Assembly (NCBI GenBank): GCA_036867785.1
Contig: CP145415.1
Span: 682,001-746,000 of the forward strand
Length of the DNA stretch: 64,000 nt
Reading direction: 5' to 3'
Source of the DNA: Plasmodiophora brassicae
Taxonomy: Eukaryota; Endomyxa: Phytomyxea; Phytomyxea; Plasmodiophorida
The notes under the pieces were generated by a model that had not been told where the DNA came from, ran no database searches, and was given only the letters and a program-made list of their open reading frames with translations. Below are positions 42,144 through 55,300 of the stretch, in pieces; the stretch's first letter is position 1, and every line of letters begins with the position of its first letter. Both the position numbers and the translations under genes were made by a program.

Positions 42144-44053
42144 CTACGAACCTTGCAAGACCGATGCCACTTCCTGAACTTCCCGAAGGTGCTCAGAGGC
42201 AACCGCAGCAGCCTCCAGCACCGCCTTGTCATTCCCGATCGAGCCAAATGAGCGAAGACGTTTCGACTCGGACAGCGATGCAGGTTCGACACCTTCTTGC
42301 TGTTCGGAAGGGTGACGATTTCCTATTGCGATGGAGCGGGGATCGACACCATTGGAAGCGGCGACGTATTCATAATCGTCATCGACACCTTCCTCGTCGT
42401 CGTCATCGTCACGCATGCAAACGCTCTTGTCCTCATCGATCCGGCACGTGGCTGTCAGCAGATCCGATATCGCCTGATGTGATGGAGACGAGTGAGCGTA
42501 TTCCAGCGCCAGGTGCCTCGCTGTTTTCCCGTCAAAGTCTCTCATCAGCAGCGTCTGACGACGGGAGGAACTGGGATGGCGTGTTTCACAACGAGCAAGC
42601 GCGTCAAGGAGAGTTTTGACCGAGTCCAGGTTGCCCAGACCCGCGGCACAATGTAGAGCCGTGCGCCCGGTTCGCGGGCTAGGCCAAAGAAAGAATGCGT
42701 CAACGTCGGCGAGAACGGAAAGAGATTCCGTCGAATGCATTTCCGTGGCGACAGACAGAGGATTCTCGCCGATGTAATTGAATATCGACTGGGATTGGGT
42801 CGACCGTTCCAGCAGCCATTTCATGAAAAGATGGTCGCCGCGCCGAGTACAGGCGATCAGGGGGGTGTCGCCTTGTAGGTCCTGTATGTCAATGGAGGCG
42901 CCGCGTTTCAGCAGCGCCAATGCAAGTTCAATCCGTGACATCTCGTCGCCGAATCTGGTGTTCTGTGAAGCCAGCTGCATCAGGGGGGTTCGACCGCTGT
43001 TATCAGTAGCGTTCACGTCGAATCCCGAAAGGACATTCAAAACGTCGAGCGCCCGAGAGTGGATCGAGTTGCCCATAACGGCGTAGTGAAGGATGTTCCG
43101 ACCCTCGGTGTCAGTTCGCAGGTGGGACTGATGCGAACGCGATGACGACGCAGCCATGTATCCGTTTTCCGCAGCACGAGCGCTGAGCTCATGGGAGAGC
43201 AGGAGATCCACACATTCGACATGGCCGAACAAAGCGGCGACATGCGACGCGTAACGGTTTCCAAACAAGGACATGTTCGACGTGTCGCAGTGCCGAAGCG
43301 TCCATTCCGTCAGGGAACGTGAACCAAGGGCGGCAACGAAGTGCAGAACGGGAGGACATCGTTTTGAACTACTGGGTCGCGAAGGATCATCTGGGCTGGG
43401 CGATGACGACCGTTCACAGCCGGAGCGGCAACTCAACCTTGAAGAGGCCTTGGTTGAACCACCATAAAATGATTCGATGTCAGTGGGAATGTACAGGAAG
43501 TCCATCCATATGCCGGCGAACCCGGACCGATTCTTCTGGAGTTTCAGCAGTTGGCTCTTGATAAACACAGCAAACCCCAGCGGAACTTGATCATTGCGGT
43601 CGTACTGGCTCAGGGTCGCGCATAGAGAATCAGTGTCGGCGTTCAGCATGCCCCCCATGGCCTGCAGCACCTGGCGACAATTGAACGACCCGGTCGACAA
43701 GCGCACCTCACAAAATCCAACTGATTTGTCACTTCGCAGCCGCCTCTGTTGCATTAACTGAGCACGGTTCCATTAGTTGCCTGGACGTTCACACAGACTG
43801 GACGTAATCCACACACCTTAACGTCGACTTTGGACGGCCCAAAGTAGTCATGGACGGGCAGAAGCGCACCTTCGTCGAACTCGTTCCGCAGAGCGATGTC
43901 TTTCGTTGTCTCGTCGAACGTCGCCCTCACGAACAGACGACGCCTTGCAGGGCGACATAGATTCCGGACCGACCGATGCGTTATCCGGCTAATAAGCGAG
44001 CGATCTTTGGAATCGGCGTTCCCTTGTAGACATGAAGGTCGCAGAAGAATCAC
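42144..44053 (-). CDS. ankyrin-repeat protein (cytosolic type)
   Basis: A long exon down to 42144 carries at least five ankyrin-like repeats, for example GRNILHYAVMGNSIHSRALDV, SGRTPLMQLASQNTRFGDEM, GDTPLIACTRRGDHLFMKWLL and GRTALHCAAGLGNLDSVKTLL. It ends in a charged tail with an acidic run (DDDDDEEGVDDDYEY). An intron near 43.74-43.79 kb joins it to an upstream exon (ATFDETTKDIALRNEFDEGAL, YFGPSKVDVKVCGLRPVC), a short charged N-terminal domain I cannot name. The true start codon was not resolved: the open frame begins at 44053 with GTG. Unlike the 24-27 kb pair there is no signal peptide or hydrophobic tail, so it is not part of that family. Confidence 0.65.
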
Positions 44054-44139
44054 ACCGCCTGCATGATAAAGCCGATGTATGTTGTCGCCGTCAAACCTAC
44101 CAATGTCTCAGACCAAACAGAAAGCAGGTAACGTCGGGC

Positions 44140-46025
44140 CTACAGCGTGTCAATAGGATGCCAGTCGCTATCTAGCGCACGCGAGCGCCGATTGGGGCGA
44201 AGCGCAAACTCGGGACCGGCTCCACCGCCGCCCACAGGACCCGAATAGCCCGACCGGCTGCTGTCATTGCCATAGTCCCGAGGGCGGTTATTGCTAGCCG
44301 CTGACCCGATGAAGCTCTGTTCCGAGTCCAGGCATACGTTGACATGCGCCTCGATCGTCGACGACGGGAACGAACGACCGCACACCGGGCACGGCTGCTC
44401 ACGGCGAACCCGCATCACTTGACCAAAGTGCAACGGCCGGCGCACTTGTGGTCAGTTCGAGCGGCCTACCTCGCTTGTTTGCTCCGCACATCTGGTAACG
44501 ACACTGAGGCCCGATTCGCCGGATAATTCCTCGGGCAGATCGCGTCCAACGACGTATAACGTTTAGAATACATGCGCTGAGACAGCTGTGATCGTCAAGA
44601 TGTTTCATGGAAGTGCGGCGCTGAATTGGACGGTCCTCGAGACATGAAACGAGTTGACAATCGTCATCCTTGTTCGGTGTTGTGCTCCTAATCGAAGGGA
44701 TATCATTGTCGGATCCTTCACATGGAGTCGAATGCACAGGACGGACACCGGTATTTGTTCCGTCGTCTGGCAGCAGATGGTCCCTTTCGACTGGAATGTC
44801 GAGGCAGGCCAAAGCAGAAACCGCGCGACATACGTCATCTCCTAGGGCGGAGGCCTCTGCCTTGTCGTTTTGCAACTCTGAACAGCAACGAGCACGCTTT
44901 ACTACAATCATAAAGAGACATGTACGGTACGCTTACGGGTTAGGGCTGCTTGAAGGGCTTCGCATGCTGGACCCCCTTCCACATCGAATGACTCGCCACC
45001 TGTGAGCGCTTAGTGCGGCTTGCTGACATGATGACCACAATCGTAACGGCGTTACAGGTGGAGCAACGTTTGTTGCCGATGGAGGAAATCAAACCTTCCA
45101 TCTCTGAAAATAAGGGGGACGCGATCGGGCCTTCTCTGCGTCAGCCGTTGGTTTCGATAGAACCGATAACTTTCCATCCGGTGCTTGTTACCTAATGAAC
45201 TCTAAAACTTCATCAGCAACCTTCTTCTTGGGCACTTCCGACGCGGAGACTTCTGAGCCCTGTAATTCGCTGAGCCAACTGTGAGGTTCAGATTTGGGAT
45301 AGCAAACCCGGGTGTCGGTGAGTTTCGAATCGACAGAATTTGACAAGAGAGCTTCTTCCGAAGATGTCCGCCCATTTTGAAGCTGCCCTTCGTGATCCAT
45401 GTCGTTAGAGAACCGAACTGCATCAACTAGTCATTACAATTCAGTTGCGGTCATTCGCCTCAAGTACTTTGTCCACGACCCTGATCCACGAAGAATTCGA
45501 GCTCATCGCATAATGCATCCATGCCCTTGACGAAAGAAACCCTGCTACCGTGGTCAGAGTTGCGACGCCTGTCCAACCAGAGATGAAACCTGTTTGCGTT
45601 CAGCCGTTCGTACGCCGTTTCCGACAAGGTCTTGATGGTAGCCTCCTGAGCCCTATGCTCTTTCAGGTGATTATCCACTGTGGCAAATTCAGGTTGCATG
45701 ATGTTATTCGCTGATCTGGATTCCTACGTTTGACGCGTTTCTGATGAAGAGCTTGGTATCGCCCGTCGGCAACTGCAATACGTTGTGATAACTCGTTCGT
45801 TTTGGTGATTACTGCGGTCGCCTCATCACGCGCTAGAACGACCCATCATCCATGCCTGCTCAGATTTGTTCGCATGCTCGTACCCTTCTGCCACACGTCG
45901 CGCTCGTCTAGCATGCGTCGTTCCAATTCCGCCATCTTCCTATGGTCCTCCTGGACCGCCTCCTGCATCTGGAGGAACTCGCTCTCCGCCTGCAGGATGA
46001 TGCTACCGGCTCGCGACCGCATCAT
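44140..46025 (-). CDS. coiled-coil protein with C-terminal UBZ-like zinc finger
   Basis: About nine short exons on the minus strand. The start ATGATG at 46025 opens a helix (AESEFLQMQEAVQEDHRKMAEL...). In-phase introns of about 47-60 nt lead through more coiled coil (ITKTNELSQRIAVADGRYQ, HLKEHRAQEATIKTLSE), a Ser-rich linker (SSEEALLSNSVDSKLTDTRV) and several poorly conserved exons. The last exon (starting by 44405) carries a C2HC finger, CPVCGRSFPSSTIEAHVNVC, like ubiquitin-binding UBZ4/UBZ1 fingers, then a Gly-rich tail to a stop at 44140. The architecture recalls ubiquitin-binding adaptors, but no orthologue is named. Middle exons between 44.4 and 45.2 kb are only roughly placed. Confidence 0.55.
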
Positions 46026-46320
46026 GGTTGTCGGTAGCTTGCCCCACTGCCCCGGTTTGCCAACTGACGAGAGCTACCGCAAGAAATTTGCCCAGTCCCG
46101 GGGTCAGCCATTTTGTTTACGGTAATGCCATCAGTGGCACGTCTCAGCGGGTATGCGGGCACCGCAGGCGAAGGCCGCTCTGCCCGACTGATGTTGGCGA
46201 TTGGCGGGCCATTTCGTTACGCTGAGGGACGTCGCTACTAGATATGAGCGCCGGTCGCCCCTGAAGCGGAACCTGGTGGAATTCACCAGCGCAGACGGCC
46301 GACCTTGAGGCTACGGCGAC
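46026..46320. promoter_or_regulatory. divergent intergenic region
   Basis: 295 bp between the start of the coiled-coil/zinc-finger gene (minus) and the ATG of the IPT giant (plus), so both promoters lie here. No motif is claimed. Confidence 0.35.
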
Positions 46321-49300
46321 ATGATGCGCCATCCCCGCACGTCATTCGCTGTGATTCTCTCTGCGTTCTGTCTTCCGGTTTACCTTGTTCGTTCGTCCCC
46401 AATCGCCGGCACTGCTGGGTATGCGTTGCAGTTTGACGGCCTGACAACCAATGTTACTTCCGCCGAGTCATGTAATCGCGATGTGAACTTCGTGCACAAT
46501 TGCACGACCACTGGAGGACTGGCATCGTTCACTATAATGTCGTGGGTGGAAGTGAACGTTAATCGCAACGTCACCTTGGCTCATAAGGACGGAGAATGGC
46601 GCGTTGACATCATATCTGGTGTCGCTGTTCGCGTTCGTCTACCTTCAGGTACCTGTCGTTTTACATCGCTTGTCGTGGAGGTAACTCGTTTCAGTAGGTT
46701 TTGATAAGAACTTCGCTCTCGTGTCTGGGGTCGGCGTATGGGTTCACGTTGCGCTTGTGTTCACGTCGGGCCAGATAAGCGTTCTCGAAAATGGCGTACT
46801 TACATCATCGGTAACGGCCTTATGGACGGCGTAAAAGGCTCGGTTAACATACCTATAGGTGAACACCATTGCATACCGGAGCCCATCTGCCTCAGGAAAG
46901 CCGCTGTATGTCGGTGTCGGATCAGATTCCACTCTGAAGTTCAACGGAACCATGGACGAGTTTCGTATATACGCATCGGCCCTGTCCACTCAAGTCATTT
47001 CCGACGCCATGGATTATCCCGACATTGTCGTACCGGCGACTTTAATTCTTCGCTGGACGTTCGATTCTCGGTCGTCACCTGTCAGTGACAGTTCAGGAAA
47101 CTTCAACGCTGGGACGGTTAGCGGCACAACTGCCTGGCCCGTCTCTGGCTGCGGATACGGAACAAGCGTCATTGCCTATCCGAATCAGGACCAGATCATC
47201 ATTCTGAATGGGACAGGCACCATTGCTCTTGTCCAGGTCATGTCTCTGCCTACGCCATCTGGGGCGGCTCTTTACCAGTGTTCGGGCTCCTGGGCCCGAG
47301 GTTCCAACATTCGCGCTGGAAACGTAATCACTGGACCTGATAACCGCATCATTTTCTCGGCGGCCACTAGTGGTTCTTACACATTCCTTTTCCGGGTATC
47401 GGACGGTGCCAGTGCATCTGCAAATGCAACTCTTACTGTCAACGTCATCAGCGTGAACAGTTTGGTAACGAGTGTTGGTGATGTTCAACCGTTGAACGTT
47501 TCCTTCTTGGCGAATTCGATATTGGATTCCGCTCTGATTGGTAATCGGAATGTGGAGTGCCTTGTTGAGGCCGACAGAGGGATCATCGTTCTGCAATCGT
47601 ACTCGGGCTTGTCGAAGAATTCGGGCACGCCGTCCGGCGTGTTCAACTACAGTGGCACAGTGACTGCCATGAACAACGCCATTTCGGACGTACTGTACAC
47701 CAGGGACCCCTACTTCTCCGGGCTCGATGTCGTCCACTGGCAGGTGGATGGTTTTGGTTCCAGCACGTATGGCGGAAGAATTCAGAAGAAACAGCGGTTC
47801 GATCTGCACGTAACCATCGGCCAGGCATCCAACATAGACGGTATTTCGCCGACGTTTGGGCCTCCTTCTGGTGGCACTGTTGTTACATTGTCCGGATCCG
47901 ATTTCGCCACCGGCATGCAATGCCGATGGTCATCAGGCCACGTTTACACAGCGACGGTCCAGTCTATTTCAACGGCAACGTGTCCGTCCCCTCCTGGGGT
48001 CCTTGGCTCTAACGTCACAGTCCAAGCCGAAACCAATTCTACTTCGAGCATGTTACCTTTCGCCTATAGGGCTATGCCGACAGTATCCTCTGTTAGTCCT
48101 AATATATCAGAGATCAAGGGCGGCTCCGTTGTTACTGTAACCGGATCTAACTTCTTCCAACATCCATCGCTCGCTTGTCGCTGGTCAAACTATACCTGGA
48201 GCGTACCCGCGACTCTCCTCTCCACGACACATCTTAGTTGTGTCACGCCTCCAAAGCTCGTGGCCGGGTACACGAGGTTGTCTATCACCGACAATGGTGT
48301 CGACTGGACGCCGGATGTTCTTCCATTCACATATATTAATAACGTCGAAATCACCGCCGTTGTGCCCAGAGAAGGACCATCAGACGCGACGGCGGTCGTT
48401 ACCATTGTCGGCACCAACTTCATGCCAACATCAACCCTTCTGTGCTCATTCGGAGGGCGTCAATCTCTAGTTGCCCCAACGTTCGTCAGCAACACTTCGA
48501 TTCTTTGTACTGCACCGTCGTTTACGGCTGGCAGTGTGGCGGTTGAAGTGACGCTTAATGGGCAGCAGTACACTTCTTCAGGCGCGCAATACGAGTATCT
48601 CGCTGAGTCGAACATCACCGCAGTGTGGCCAGACGTCGGGCCGCAATCTGGACAAGTCAACGTAACCTTATTCGGAGAACACTTTGTGACAACGGGACGG
48701 TCCCAAATCTACTGTCAATGGGGAAGCGGTATATATACCAATGCGACGATTATCTCAAGCTCAACTGCAGAATGCGTTTCTCCCGTCGTTAACGTAAGCC
48801 AATGCATTTCATTTTATGTTACCTCAGCACTGATCTTAACGCAGGTCAATGGTACCTACTTCTTGTCTCTTACGAATAAGCTCTACTGGTCTACCTCAAA
48901 TTCAATGGAGGTCCGCCACGAATGCCTTTTAACGTTTTGTGGCTTCAATTTACTTTCTTCCTTAGTTCACGATTTATCCTGTTTCTGTCGTTAGCTCGGT
49001 TTATCCAAGTATATCGACAACTGCAGGGGGCACAATCGTAACAGTGTCCGGTGCTGGCTTCCAGTCGTCAGCGCTGCTTCGATGTGGCTTTGCTTCTGGT
49101 GTGGCATCTCAGGCCTCGTACGTGCGTATTTGTGAACTTGTTCGATAGCCACGTGCTTATCTGTGTCGTAGATTCGACTCTTCTACGAGAGTAAAGTGCT
49201 CGGTTCCTCCTCACGGTTCAGCGTCAACGTTTTCATTTCGATTTTCGAACGGCTATGTGAACCTGTACCAAACTACGCAATTCAACTTCGTTGTCACAAA

Positions 49301-52300
49301 TGCGATAACAGTAACGCGTGCTACGATCAGCACCGCTTCTGTCAACGGTTTGTTGCAGCATCCCAAAGATATAGCATGAATCTCAGACACTAGCCTTTCT
49401 TTGTCCAGGTGGGGCCTGGGTCACTGTCATCGGCACAACGTTCGTCAATCAGTCCAGCCTCGCGTGCTCGTTCAAATCGTATTCCGTGCTCTCAGAATAC
49501 GTCGTCAGTGCGGTTTTCTTGAACTCGACGGCAATTTCTTGTCGATCCCCAAAGGTTCCTCAACCTATGGCCGTCAACCTGACGGTAGCGAATGATGGCC
49601 AGGTAAAGTCCTATGAGTTGATTATCTGCAGGCATTTGCACTAACGTTAATTTAGGTATTCAGCAGTAACTTCCTTCTGTTCAACTTCCAGCACCCTACT
49701 AGCCTTTCCAACGTTTATCCAGATTACGGCTCTGCTGGTGCCATCGTCAATGTCACAGGCGCAGGGTTTCTTCCAACAACAACGCAATGTCGATTTGGGG
49801 TTATCGTTGTTCCCGCGAGTTACATGTCGTCTACGAAGGTCCTTTGCACGGCGCCAACCCAGTCATCATCTGGAGACGTCATCTTGTCAGTCTCCAGTAA
49901 TTCTGGAGCCGAATGGTCGACTTTTACACTTCCATTCACGTATGTTGCTTACCAGCCGACTCTGACATCTATCATCCCGCCCCGGGGACCCGTATACGGT
50001 GGAACGCCCATCACCGCTATCGGTTCAAATTTCACAAAATCGTCATCAAGTGCGGTTTGCCGCTTTGGCAGTGTGACATCTCCCGCCAAATGGGTTTCGT
50101 CAACCACAATCTCGTGCACCTCTCCAGCCGCTAATTCTGCGGGAAATGTCGGTTTGGCAGTTAGTGACAACGCAGTCCAGTTCACAGGGACGGCGAACTT
50201 TACGTATGAGGACCCTCTAACTTACATCAGCGTTTCCCCGACTAATGGAACTGTCCTGGGTGGGACCATTGTCACAATCGCGGCTATATCGTTTGTCAAC
50301 TCCTCGCTGTCAATGTGGTGCCAGTTCATTGGAACACCAAATGCCATCGTTCTAGCGACGTTCCTCACTTCAAGTTCCGTGAGTTGCCGAACCCCATCAC
50401 AGGCTACACCTGGTTCCGTCACGATTAAGGTTACAGACAACATCGGTCGAGATTTCACAGGACTCGGTATCGTTTTCGCGTATACGGCAAACCCACAAAT
50501 TCTTACCGTTTCGCCTTCATCTGCGCCTGCTAACGGCCGTTCGAGCTGGGCCAATATTACGGGTGTTGGGTTTGCACCTTCATCTGCACTACGATGCCGT
50601 TACGGGGGGGCCCAACTTTCTGTACAAACGGTGTACGTCAGTTCAACATCAGTTCGTTGTCTTTCACCGGTTATTGTGTCTCCTCAATCGTCTGCTATGT
50701 TCATCGAAGTAACACTAAACGGTGTCGACTACACATCTGGTCAGGTGGCATACTACTTTACTTCGCTTCCTGTGATCTCATCGTTATCTTTGTCGCGGGG
50801 AGCGCTTACTGGCGGATCATTGCTGACCATACGAGGGTCGTATTTTACTGCGACTCAGGATATGGTTTGCAAGTTTGGCGCGACGCAATTCATTACAGCG
50901 ACTGTCACATCGAGTACAGAGCTTGTCTGCCGGACACCGTCCGTTTCCGTTCCTGGGCTGGTTACAGTCGAAATTTCGAGCAACGCCCAAGATTACTCCG
51001 CACAGGGCTTCACGTTTATGTACGTCGCGACACCCAGAGTAACCAGCACAATTCCGGATCATGGCAAATCTAAGGGCGGGACGGTGGTTACAGTTCTTGG
51101 CGTCGCATTTGGTAACGTCACGTCCTGCGTGTTTGGTGGAATTATTGTGTCTGCGTCCACGATTAACTCATCATCAGTGATCTGTACGACTCCGGGAGGT
51201 ATGCCGAATACAGAGGCCTCTCTTGAAGTGTCGGTCAACTCTGGTGCTGACGTTTCTGTGAGCTCTCCACAAGTCACGTTTCTATACCGCGACTTTCCCG
51301 TCATCACTGATTTCTTTCCAAGATCGAAACCGGTCGCTGGTGGTGGCTCCAGTGTCAATGTCACCGGTACTGGGTTCCGTTTGCCAACCGTCTTGCTATC
51401 GTTCGCGGGTGTCCACAATCCTGTAGCAGCAACATTCATATCGTCGACGGTTGTCCGGGTCACAGTACCGCCTGTTGTTTCCCCAGGTCCAGTGATTGTC
51501 GAGGTTTCGACAAACGGCCAAGAGTTCTCCGACTATGGCAAGACTTTTCTCTATGACCCGAATCTGTCTGTTACATCGGTCATTCCATCTCATGGCGGCC
51601 TGTCCGGCGGGTACCCCGTCACCGTTTTCGGGTCAGGATTCATGAATGCAACTCACGCGACAACACTCGGTACGCTGTGCCGTTTTGGTACGGTAGTCAC
51701 GTCCAGCTACAGGTACTTGACAGCAACGTCTGCAGTCTGTACTGCGCCGGCGTCTGCAAGTGGCACCGGAGCCGTTCACGTTGATCTTACGTCTAACGGC
51801 GTTGATTTTTCTTCATCGACAGTACTATTTACCTATTTGGTTGACCCAACTATTGTCAGCATTGTTCCAAATTACGGCTCCCTCTCAGGAGGCACTCTCT
51901 TGAGTATCGCATGTGCTGGCGTTAGCAACGCCTCGACTCTATTATGCTGCTTCGACTCGACGTGGTTCCTGCCTGCAACGTTTAGAAACAGCACTCTTAT
52001 TCAATGTCGGACCCCGACTTTGAATGCGTCAACGTCGCTGTTGCGTATTACTTCAAACGGCTGGCAGTGGTCATTGCCCATTACATACTTTACCCAGATG
52101 GATCCGAATATCACTTCAATATTCCCTAATCTTGTCGACCCGTACAGGAGTGGTACACTCCTGACAATTTCGGGGTCCAACTTCGTCCAACGGGCGGCAG
52201 ATACGTGAGTCACGGTCGTCTACAGCAAGTTTTGAAAGCTAATTCATTGGGTTGCAGGATGTTATGCCTGTTCGGTGGGCCTGCTGCTGGAATTCGTAGC

Positions 52301-55300
52301 GTCGCAACATTCGTTTCCGAGGGAACAATGACATGCGCGACGCCAATGCCAATGTATCCAGGTTCTTTCACAGTCGAGCTAACATTCAATGGAGTAGATT
52401 TTACTCAAGATGGAGTCGTCGTTGTATTCCACCCGTTTATTGCGATTACGTCATTGTCGCCTTCTTATGGATACGCCAATGTGACGTCGGTTACGATCAC
52501 GGGAACGCGCTTTATTAACAGCTCGAACCTTGTGTGCATGTTTGGCGCAAAGAGAAGGTAAGGACCCAGGAATGGTATTGGTGCTCCGTTGGCTCTGACC
52601 TTGCACCAGCATGCCGGTGAAATTTATCGACAGCAACCATGTCATATGTTCGGCACCGGCCCAAGGACTTGGATCCGTGGCCGTGCGTCTTTCCGTCAAT
52701 GGCATTGAGTTCACCAACACGTCTGCTACGTTTACCTATATCTCACAGCCTACGATCTATGGTATAACGTCAGCAAATTGGCCTCTGTCAAATCTTGGCA
52801 CATCAACAGTTACGGTCACTGGGAACTACCTTACTGCCGGAACGGTCTGGTGCAGATTCAAAAATGCTCTTGGCTCCTCGATAATGGTAACAAGTTGCCA
52901 TAGAATGGCCTGATATCGAAATTGACATGGCTGGTCAGGTGAACGCCACGACTTTATCTCCGGGTTCGTCGATAGAGTGCCAGTCACCCGTTGGTGCTCT
53001 GGTGCCACAAACTCTGAGCATCACTTCGAACGGTCATGATTTCTTCGACATGGCGGGTCTCACATACGCTGCGTTCCCGACTTTGTCGTACACCTATCCG
53101 GAATTCGGTTTCACTCGGGGTGGAACTTCGTTGACGGTATATGGGTCTGGATTCACTGAAGGATGTATTGTGTTCTTCACGAGTGCAAGTAAGAAAAATG
53201 GCTTTCGTGAGCGGTCTGTCGTCTAACGTCGATCTACCAGATGTTAACGTGTCCACAACGTTCGTATCCTCCACCATGCTAACGGTATCGACGCCTGCGT
53301 CAGCAACTGGATTCTCTTCTGTCGAAATTGCCCCAGCAACCCTAGCGCAACGATCGCAGTCCACAGTGCAGTTCCGATTTGATGATGTTATCACCGTCAC
53401 GTCGCTATTGCCAGCGACTGGCTTTGCCGGTTCTCTCATTACCGTTGTCGGTACTAACTTTATCAGTTCTTTCGGGCTACGATGCAAGTTCGGGCAAAAG
53501 GTACTGGTGACAGTTCTCAGGAGTTGCTGTATCTTTAAATGCTGACACAATAGGCTGTTTCTGCTGTTTACCTGTCGACATCCCTACTGCTGTGCACAGC
53601 ACCGTTGCAGAGCAGCCCCCAAGGGGACGTGACTGTTGAAGTGTCCAACAACGCGCAAGATTTTTCCAATTCTGGTCAACTGTTTAAATACGTGACTCCT
53701 TCGGTTTCGTCGTTGACGCCGGCATTTGGAGTCCTTGGAGGCCAAACGCTACTGACCGTGTGCGGATTTAATTTCGTGAACTCGTCATCATTGACTTGCG
53801 GGTACCGTAGCTGATCAGCACACATTGCTGTTCAACCATTAACTGCGATCTGAATAACTGCACAGGTTCGGCTCTGGCTTCGCTGTTCCGGCAAGCTTTG
53901 TGCAGTCTGGCAATCTTGCCGATGGCAATGTCACGTGCGCAACGTGCATGTCCCCTGCCTTTTTGCATGGATCTTCTAGTGTATCAGTGACGATGTCGAA
54001 CAACGCACAGGACTACTCTTCAGACAGTGCTACTTTCGCGTATGCATCGTGTTTACTGTTTTTCAGCACATTGTAATCTGTTTCCTTCAGGTACGTTGCA
54101 CTGCCGGGGCTATCAAGTGTAGTGCCGTCGCTGATCCCGCAGTCAAGCAAGTCGTCGGTATCTGTCCAGGGCACTGCGTTTATATCGAATAGCTTAGTCT
54201 GCCGGTGGAACGGAACGACCATATCTGCAGCGGTACGTCTGCAACAAATTGGACGTTGCTGGATCGTGATCCTCTTACACATTATACTAGACGAGTGTAA
54301 GCTCCACTCTGGTCATCTGTCAGGCTCCTTTGTTCGGGACAACTGGTATCGTCACTCTGGACGTATCAAACGGTGGCGCGAATTTTTCCAATCAGCTTAC
54401 TCTGGAAGTATACGCTGACATCACACTCACGTCTGTAACTCAATCGTTCGCCACAAGCACGGTGACGGTAACAGGAACAGGGTTTGTTCGCACTCCACTT
54501 TTGAGGTAAGGTCGTCGCGAAGAGGTTCCCTGTTTTGTCTTACAGTCTGCTATTAGTTGTCTTTTCGGCGCAGAAACCCCTGTTTCTGCTGTGTGGTATA
54601 CTTCTACACTGATTACGTGCTCTTTGCCGCCGCAGTCGCCAGTCAACGAAGTTGTCAGAGTATCCAATAATGCTGCAGATTTTACGGTTGTAGGCTTACC
54701 ATTCAGCGTTCGACTTGCGCCGACGGTCACTTCAAGTTCCGTTTCGCCCGGTGGTCTTGTCACTATAACAGGTTCCAACTTCAGTCCATCAGACACCTGG
54801 TGGTGTCTGATAGGAAATGAACTTCGACGCAAGCCGAATTCAGTGACCTCATCTACCATTGTTTGCGATTCCAGCGGTGCAACACTCTCATCGTCTTCTT
54901 CGACACCTGTCCGTGTTCAAGTTGAGGGATTATCTCTATCTGCAGGTAAAAGCGATACTCGATGGGTCCGCATTGTTTCGTAACAGGCCCTCATAGGTGC
55001 ACTTGACACACTTGCTCCGACCGCGACAATCTCGGGCATTCTTCCAGTCACTGGGACAACTGACACGCTGATCACAGTCACTGGGACAAATTTCGCCTCA
55101 TCATCCCTCTGCTCATTCTCTGGACTCGTGACGGGCACAACTTTCGTATCGTCTACAACTATTCTTTGCGAAGTTCCACCAATGGCGGCTTCCTCTTCTA
55201 TAGTCCGCGTTACGATCAACGAAAGTCTTGATGCCTCTAACGCTTTGGAATACGTCTCGCATGTGCCTTCCAATTTAATGATTTCCCCTTCGGTTGGCAT

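Noticed and set aside
47093-47920. 275-aa minus-strand frame opposite the IPT giant
   Set aside because: It lies wholly opposite the well-supported plus-strand exon and has no coding character.
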